From: Neomonachus schauinslandi
Lineage: Eukaryota; Chordata; Mammalia; Carnivora; Phocidae
Length of the DNA: 64,000 nucleotides
Assembly: GCF_002201575.2 (NCBI RefSeq)
Contig: NC_058411.1
Coordinates: 11,023,841-11,087,840 of the forward strand
Direction: 5' to 3'
The translations under genes and the position numbers were made by a program. The notes under the pieces were generated by a model that saw only the letters and a program-made list of their open reading frames with translations, did not search any database and was not told where the DNA came from. Shown one piece after another: positions 59,027 to 64,000 of this stretch. Every line of letters starts with the position of its first letter. Within the stretch, counting starts at the first letter, position 1.

Positions 59027-59284
59027 CTAAGTTCAGAATTTTAAAAAAAATGACTGCATGGCCATTCATCTGATAAATAGACCTAAGTACTTATGGTGTG
59101 CCAGAATGAATGAGAATGATGAAGTAATTAGTCCTTATAGATATAGAAGTGTACGATATCATGGGCTCCAAAACACAGCTCTCTTTCTTTCCATCTAGAT
59201 TAGGTTTTATCATTCTCTGTTCATATGCTATGCTTTTCCCTCACAACCCTTCATGTTTTATATGGTTTTCTTCTGTCTCATTAC

Positions 59285-59430
59285 CTTTATCACACATAAT
59301 TTTCACAACCACATTATGTGGTTAGTAGTAATATCTTATTCTCCACAAATGGGGAAAAGATTTAGAAAGATCCCCAAGTTTAGATGGCAGCTGAGCAACT
59401 CAAATCTAAGTCAGCCAAACCCACTTTTTT
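59285..59430 (+). repeat. MIR (probable) in intron 1
   Basis: ATTTTCACAACCACATTATG and CCACAAATGGGGAAAAGATT. Confidence 0.45.
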
Positions 59431-60029
59431 TTAACCCCTGCCTTTCCCATCTAGCCTCTCAGGATCTGAATAACCTCATAAAGAAATTCATCCTCTAAAC
59501 CTGCTCCTTACAAAATGGGACTATTACATGCCTGTGTATTTCACAGTTTATGTGTCATCAAATGAAAATGGAGGTGCAATGATCTGTAACATATAAAACT
59601 CCCTACAGATGTAAAGTATTATTCTCAAGTAGACATCGGTGGTGATTGGGCGGCAACACTCTTATTAATTCCCTATTATCTCGCCTCCCATTTTAAAGTT
59701 AATAGGGCTTTAAAACAAAACTCCGTGCCTTAATATTGATTACCCAATTTAAATACAAACATGGATCCTTGGCACTGGCTCCAGTGACAAACTCCAGCGG
59801 ACTTCAGAGGTACAGTGCCCTCAAGTAATTTCTCAAGCACTGCTCCCAGGAAATGGCCCACACGGCGGTGAAGAGAGGGTGACAGTGCGTGGCATGGGGA
59901 GGGGTCCGCAGACAGCAGTGGCAGGACCTGCTTCGAAGGCCAAGTGTCAACACAGAGGAAGAGAGGCTGGGGTCAGCCGGTGGGTCCCAGGGAGTCTGTC
60001 ATCAGTGGACCCCAGGTAGCCGAGTTACA

Positions 60030-60740
60030 GACCCCCACTTCGCTCCCCACCCCCCTCGCAGAGCCTCTGGAGCGTGAGGAGCGGCCAAACCAGGCTGGGG
60101 CGGGAGAAAGGAGGAGAGCAGAGGGCACTAAACAACACCTGCTGAGGTCCCGGGGGGCTCCCCTCCCTCTCTCTCAGCTCCCCCCAAAGCGGAGAGACCA
60201 GAGTCTCCGCTGAGGGGAGGCCAGCCCCTCGCCTAAGGCCGTTAACACACCAGACGGACCCGTCCGGCCTACAGGGCTCACGCTACCGCCTCACCTGAGG
60301 ACTCTAGAGCGGCTGCACCGCTGTCTTGTCGCCCTCCTGGGCCGCCCCCCACCTCAGCAGCCCGCGGCGATAGGGCCCGGCAGAGTAAACGTGGCCCCAG
60401 CCCCGCCGCGGCCCCGCTACTCTTCCGGGAGACGTGGAAGGGCGGCGAGGACCCCAAAACAGAGTGGCTTTCGAGTTGCCTGAGCGGCCCGGACCAACAG
60501 CAGCCACCTGGAGGCGACTCAGGCGGCGGCGCCGGCGGCTGCGGGGGCCTCGCTCCTGGCCACGCCCTTCCTCCGCCTGGTGCGTGTGACGTAGCTCTCT
60601 TCCCGTGGAGGCGGCCTGCACAACATTGTAGGCCACGCCCACCAGGGGCGGGACCCCGCTGCCGCCCCTAGGGTGACAGAGGCGGTGCCCCGCCCCCAAG
60701 GAATTGGAGGTAAGTGTTGGGCGGGGCGTGAGACCCAAGT
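60030..60740 (-). promoter_or_regulatory. GOLGA5: CpG-island promoter of GOLGA5
   Basis: The block is GC-rich and CpG-dense, unlike the AT-rich DNA on either side, and has no TATA box near exon 1. Visible motifs: an ETS/GABPA-type CCGGAAG (minus strand, 60422-60428), a CRE-like TGACGTA (60587-60593), several GGGCGG/CCACGCCC SP/KLF boxes (for example around 60561-60567 and 60630-60660), and a CCAAT box on the minus strand (60703-60707). This is the usual architecture of a housekeeping promoter, in line with the broad expression known for GOLGA5. Confidence 0.75.
60295..60480 (-). other. GOLGA5: GOLGA5 exon 1, non-coding 5' UTR (5' limit uncertain)
   Basis: On the minus strand a CTCAG|GTGAGG splice donor closes an exon at 60295 inside the CpG island. 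Its distance to exon 2 (intron 1 is 2049 bp) and the untranslated nature of exon 1 fit the known GOLGA5 structure. The transcription start cannot be fixed from sequence; the upper limit given here is a guess within the CpG-rich, TATA-less block. Confidence 0.65.
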
Positions 60741-61184
60741 GGACCCGACAACCTTCACCTCTCCCTCTCCCTCCTTCGCCTGCCAGTTTTACGGATGAGA
60801 ATGCTGAGGACCCAGGGAGATGGGAATACAGAAAACAAGATCCCTGATTTCACGGAGCTTCCTTTCTAGTGGCAGAGACAGATATTAAATAAACCAGTGA
60901 TGGAAGGAGTCGATTTTAAGAGGTGGGGGAAGCACTTTAAAAATGGTGTGATCAGGGAAGGTCTCTCTGAGGAGGGGACACTTGAGCTGAGACCCAAAAG
61001 ATGGAAAAGACCTGTAAAGGGGCTTTCTATCCAGCAATACTGTAGTTATGTTATGCATACAGTTCATTGAATATTTGGAAATTAGTCTAAAATCCACATC
61101 AGTAATTAAATACTCAGCTCCTACTATGGTGCACAGGATCAGGCTAATTTGGCTCTGATGGCAAGCCCACAACATAGTCCCAGG

Positions 61185-61310
61185 GATCCCCATTTTCAGG
61201 TTGATGAAACTAATGCTCAGGGAGGTTAAGTAACTTGTCTAAGATCATCTGTCTTCGTGAGGAGTCCACATTACTCCAAAGCCTGCGCCCTTAGACTCAG
61301 TGTTTTATTT
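61185..61310 (+). repeat. MIR 3' half
   Basis: CCCATTTTCAGGTTGATGAA and GGGAGGTTAAGTAACTTGTC. Confidence 0.7.
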
Positions 61311-61410
61311 TCTCCAATTGAATATTAGGAGTGATTAGAACTCCTTTTTCTCTTCTCAAGTCAGGTTTTAGCCCAGTTTAGTGAATGGGAAAACTTTCAG
61401 CAGCAGCAGG

Positions 61411-62075
61411 AAGTAATAATAATACTATCTAACAGTTGTTGAGCCCTTATTAAGTGCAGACAACTGTCACACACTGGGCGTGCTTCACCTCATTTCATTC
61501 TTACAGCAACTGTAAGGAAGGTGCTGTTATTATCCTGTGATAGGTGGTCTTGTTCCCAACCAGTAAGTAGCTCTTCCTGTTAAGGATTATACATCACTAC
61601 CTATTGCCAGGCGATTGCAATGCCTCCTATAGGAGTGTCCTTTCCAGCCTCACTGACGTCAAGCTTGACCATGTGACTTGCTCTGGCCGTGGAATGGGAA
61701 CAGAAGACCTTCCACCACATCTGAGCAGAAGTGTTAAGAGCTATTCTGTATTTCCATCAGCTTTCTTGATCTTCTTCCTCTCTCATGAGAATGGCTAGTC
61801 CAGATAGGGCTGCTCCCACCCCCTGCGTCCTGGAAGGAAAAAGAAATGCAAAGCAGCCCACATCTAGCAGGTCACAGGAGTGAAAAATAAACCTTTGCTT
61901 TTAGATGCCACTGAGATTTGGGACTGTATCTTACATAGCCTTACCTAATGAAATATGATTAATACACCCCCCCCCCATTTTACAGGTGAAGACACTGAGA
62001 TTCAGAGAGGTTTAGTTACTTTCCCATGGTCACTGTATGGTACACACTGGATAGCTAGTTTGTGCAAGCATACCC
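61411..62075 (+). repeat. MIR interrupted by another ancient repeat
   Basis: Left MIR part 61411-61540 (TTGTTGAGCCCTTATTAAGT) and right part about 61970-62070 (CCATTTTACAGGTGAAGACA, GATTCAGAGAGGTTTAGTTA). Confidence 0.7.
61541..61965 (+). repeat. Ancient MER-like element inside the MIR
   Basis: GACCATGTGACTTGCTCTGG, AATAAACCTTTGCTTTTAGA and GCCACTGAGATTTGGGACTG; family not certain. Confidence 0.5.
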
Positions 62076-62997
62076 TGAATGCCCATGTTTATCACTATCT
62101 TGAAAATGTAGAGATCTTGTCCTCTGACTATATTCCTATCAAGCAGAATGTGCAGTAGAATGTGTTGTTCAGTGTTCAAGTTCAGGACCTGGGGGCAGCC
62201 AACCCAGAGTGTCTCCCTTGTAACGAAGAGTGTCCAGGTGGCAGGCCTCAATCTCCTCAGTAACACTGGTTGTGCAAAGAGGGAAAGGGCCACTGATAAT
62301 TGCTAAGTTAAGTTGCTATGATATAAAACTCGCTGCATGTAGATCCCAGCAGTGGATGCTTTGTCTGGTCAGTGGCTCCTGGACTCCCCATACATAAGTT
62401 ATCCCAGTAAACCTACGTCTCAATCACTGTCTCTGGGTCTTTTCTCTGACCTCCCCAGACCATCACCCACCTTAGCTTACAGTCAGCTAGGGTGCAGCTG
62501 CGTGGGCATGCAGCGTGTAAGCAGTACATCTGGGATTCAAACCAGGTTAGTGTGGCTACAGAGACAATGCTCTTAACCACTGAAGGGGTGAGGATGAAAG
62601 AAGCTGAAGCAGAGCCGAAGCTCCATGTCAAATATATTAGCAGTGGGCAGGCCCCCAAAAGAATGTTTCCAGAATTTTCACATATACTCCCTAAGAGAGT
62701 CAGCATATAGAGATCTGCCACCCTGAAGTCACTGGGGCCAGGCTGGATTAGCCAGAGAAACAGCAGAGCCAAGAGACAGAGGTTACAACCTTGTCCAGTA
62801 GGTAAGAAAATGTGCTTTTTTCTTTTCCCTTCCTCCCTGTCCTCATGCCACCAGAGGAATTAACTCCTCAAAAAAGAGAGAAGGTATGTGAGGACCAGAT
62901 GGAGAATCCAGCCTCCACTCTGTCTCTAGTGCAACCAATAGTCTGCTCCAGGAGCCAGGGGGGAGAACTTTGAATAGAGCTTAAGAATAAAATTTTA

Positions 62998-63188
62998 GGG
63001 ATGCCTGGGTGGCTCAGTTGGTTAAGCATCTGCTTCTGGCTCAGGTCATGAACCCAGGGTCCTGGGATCGAGTCCCACATCAAGCTCCCTGCTCAGTGGG
63101 GAGCCTGCTTCTTCCCTCTGCCTGCCGCTCCCCCTGCTTGTGCTGTCTCTCTCTCAGACAAATAATAAAACCTTAAAAAAAAAAAAAA
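62998..63188 (+). mobile_element. Can-SINE
   Basis: Flanked by AAGAATAAAATTTTA / AAGAATACGATTTTA (62983-62997 and 63189-63203). Confidence 0.93.
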
Positions 63189-63224
63189 AAGAATACGATT
63201 TTAAACAAACCGGGCTGTATTATG

Positions 63225-63350
63225 ACTTTTGGAATGGCAGAGTGAGGAACTCAGCAAATCCTCTCCCCAAATAGCAACGATGAGACTGGACAAAATTGTG
63301 ATTAAAAAAAAAACCATTTCAACTCCCTGGAGTCGATCCCAGGCATAACA
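63225..63350 (+). repeat. Old L1 5' UTR remnant (probable)
   Basis: TGGAATGGCAGAGTGAGGAA and ACTGGACAAAATTGTGATTA resemble an ancient L1 head. Confidence 0.4.
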
Positions 63351-63371
63351 CCAATTAAGAAGCATTTATTC

Positions 63372-63575
63372 GGGGTGCCTGGGTGGCTCAGTCATTAAGT
63401 GTTTGTCTTCGGCTCAGGTCATGATCCCAGGGCCCTGGGATCGAGCCCCGTATCGGGCTCCCTGCTCAGCGGGAGGCCTGCTTCTCCCTCTCCCACTCCC
63501 CCTGCTTGTGTTCTCTCTCTCGCTGTGTCTCTCTCTGTCAAATAAATAAATAAAATCTTCTTAAAAATTAAAAAA
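63372..63575 (+). mobile_element. Can-SINE
   Basis: Flanked by AAGAAGCATTTATTC (63357-63371 and 63576-63590). Confidence 0.95.
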
Positions 63576-63598
63576 AAGAAGCATTTATTCAAACAGAG

Positions 63599-64000
63599 GC
63601 TGCTGGGAAGATGTCGGAGTAGGAGGACCATGGGTTCACCTCTTGCCTCGTGGCTACCTAGAGAACACCCACATCCGCATAAATAACCCAGAAAGCAACC
63701 CCAAAACTGGCAGAACAGACTCCACAGCCCGAAGTAGACAAGAGGCCACAGCAAAGCAGATCCACCCCCTCCAATCACTCTTGGCAAGATCCCATCAAAG
63801 CGGTGCCATAAGCCTGCAGTGTGCGCACAGCCCAGACAAGGGTCAGCATCACTCCAAAGTGAGTCCTGCTCCAGGGAGAGGGAAGATAACCACACACTAG
63901 TCTGATTGTGACCCCAGCAGTGGGCTGGGGGCAGGCAGCTGGTCGGACTACAGGCCCCACCCACCAACAAAAGCTTCTCCGGGGACAACACAGGGGAAGT
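63599..64000 (+). mobile_element. LINE-1 5' UTR, cut by the window edge
   Basis: Begins GCTGCTGGGAAGATGTCGGA GTAGGAGGAC-like, the standard 5' end of a carnivore L1, so this copy is not 5'-truncated. It continues past 64000. The open frame on the reverse strand here is not a gene. Confidence 0.75.

Noticed and set aside
18700..60300. Apparent excess of SINEs antisense to GOLGA5 (about 14 against 9)
   Set aside because: Counts are too small to differ from chance.
60304..60738. 144-codon open frame on the minus strand in the CpG island
   Set aside because: GC-rich DNA lacks stop codons; it overlaps the GOLGA5 promoter and non-coding exon 1, with no recognisable protein.
63419..63991. 190-codon open frame on the minus strand
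   Set aside because: It crosses a SINE and an L1 5' UTR in antisense.

Overview
This window is nuclear DNA from a carnivoran mammal, most likely a caniform of the arctoid group (bear, seal or weasel lineage). The evidence is about 38 tRNA-derived Can-SINE copies of the 'GGGGCGCCTGGGTGGCTCAG ... CAAATAAATAAATAAAATCTTT' type, whose body differs from the dog SINEC_Cf and cat versions, plus a nearly full-length carnivore LINE-1. There are no bacterial genes, CRISPR arrays or operons.

The one protein-coding gene is GOLGA5 (golgin-84), entirely on the minus strand. A non-coding first exon lies in a CpG island at about 60.3-60.7 kb. The ATG is at 58215 and the stop codon at 19151-19153, with a polyadenylation signal at 18772-18777. 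I could place all twelve coding exons. Every junction has AG/GT borders and matching phase, and the joined CDS is 2196 nt (731 codons plus stop), the same length as I recall for human golgin-84. It encodes a Golgi tail-anchored coiled-coil tether: a low-complexity N-terminal region (exon 2), a long coiled coil (exons 3-10), a conserved pre-membrane segment (exon 11) and a C-terminal membrane anchor split between exons 12 and 13.

Layout: 1-18.4 kb is intergenic DNA downstream of GOLGA5, with old L1, L2, MIR and LTR-like debris, SINEs and simple repeats. 18.7-60.5 kb is GOLGA5. Intron 11 carries a 7.2-kb L1 antisense to the gene (21756-28964), with matching target-site duplications, a nested SINE and many inactivating frame breaks. 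Intron 2 holds old L1 in pieces, clustered SINEs and two local rearrangements. 60.7-64 kb is upstream intergenic DNA with MIR and MER-like remnants, two SINEs and the 5' end of another L1 that runs off the right edge.

No undescribed protein system is apparent. The observations most worth checking are structural: a 200-bp chimeric insert at 54561-54760 built from two local sources; a SINE plus target-site unit duplicated at 56635-57036; a SINE whose tail abuts the exon 8 splice donor; an A-rich-only insertion inside a MIR; a 16-T homopolymer acceptor at exon 4; and a strong plus-strand splice donor in the CpG island that hints at a divergent transcript.
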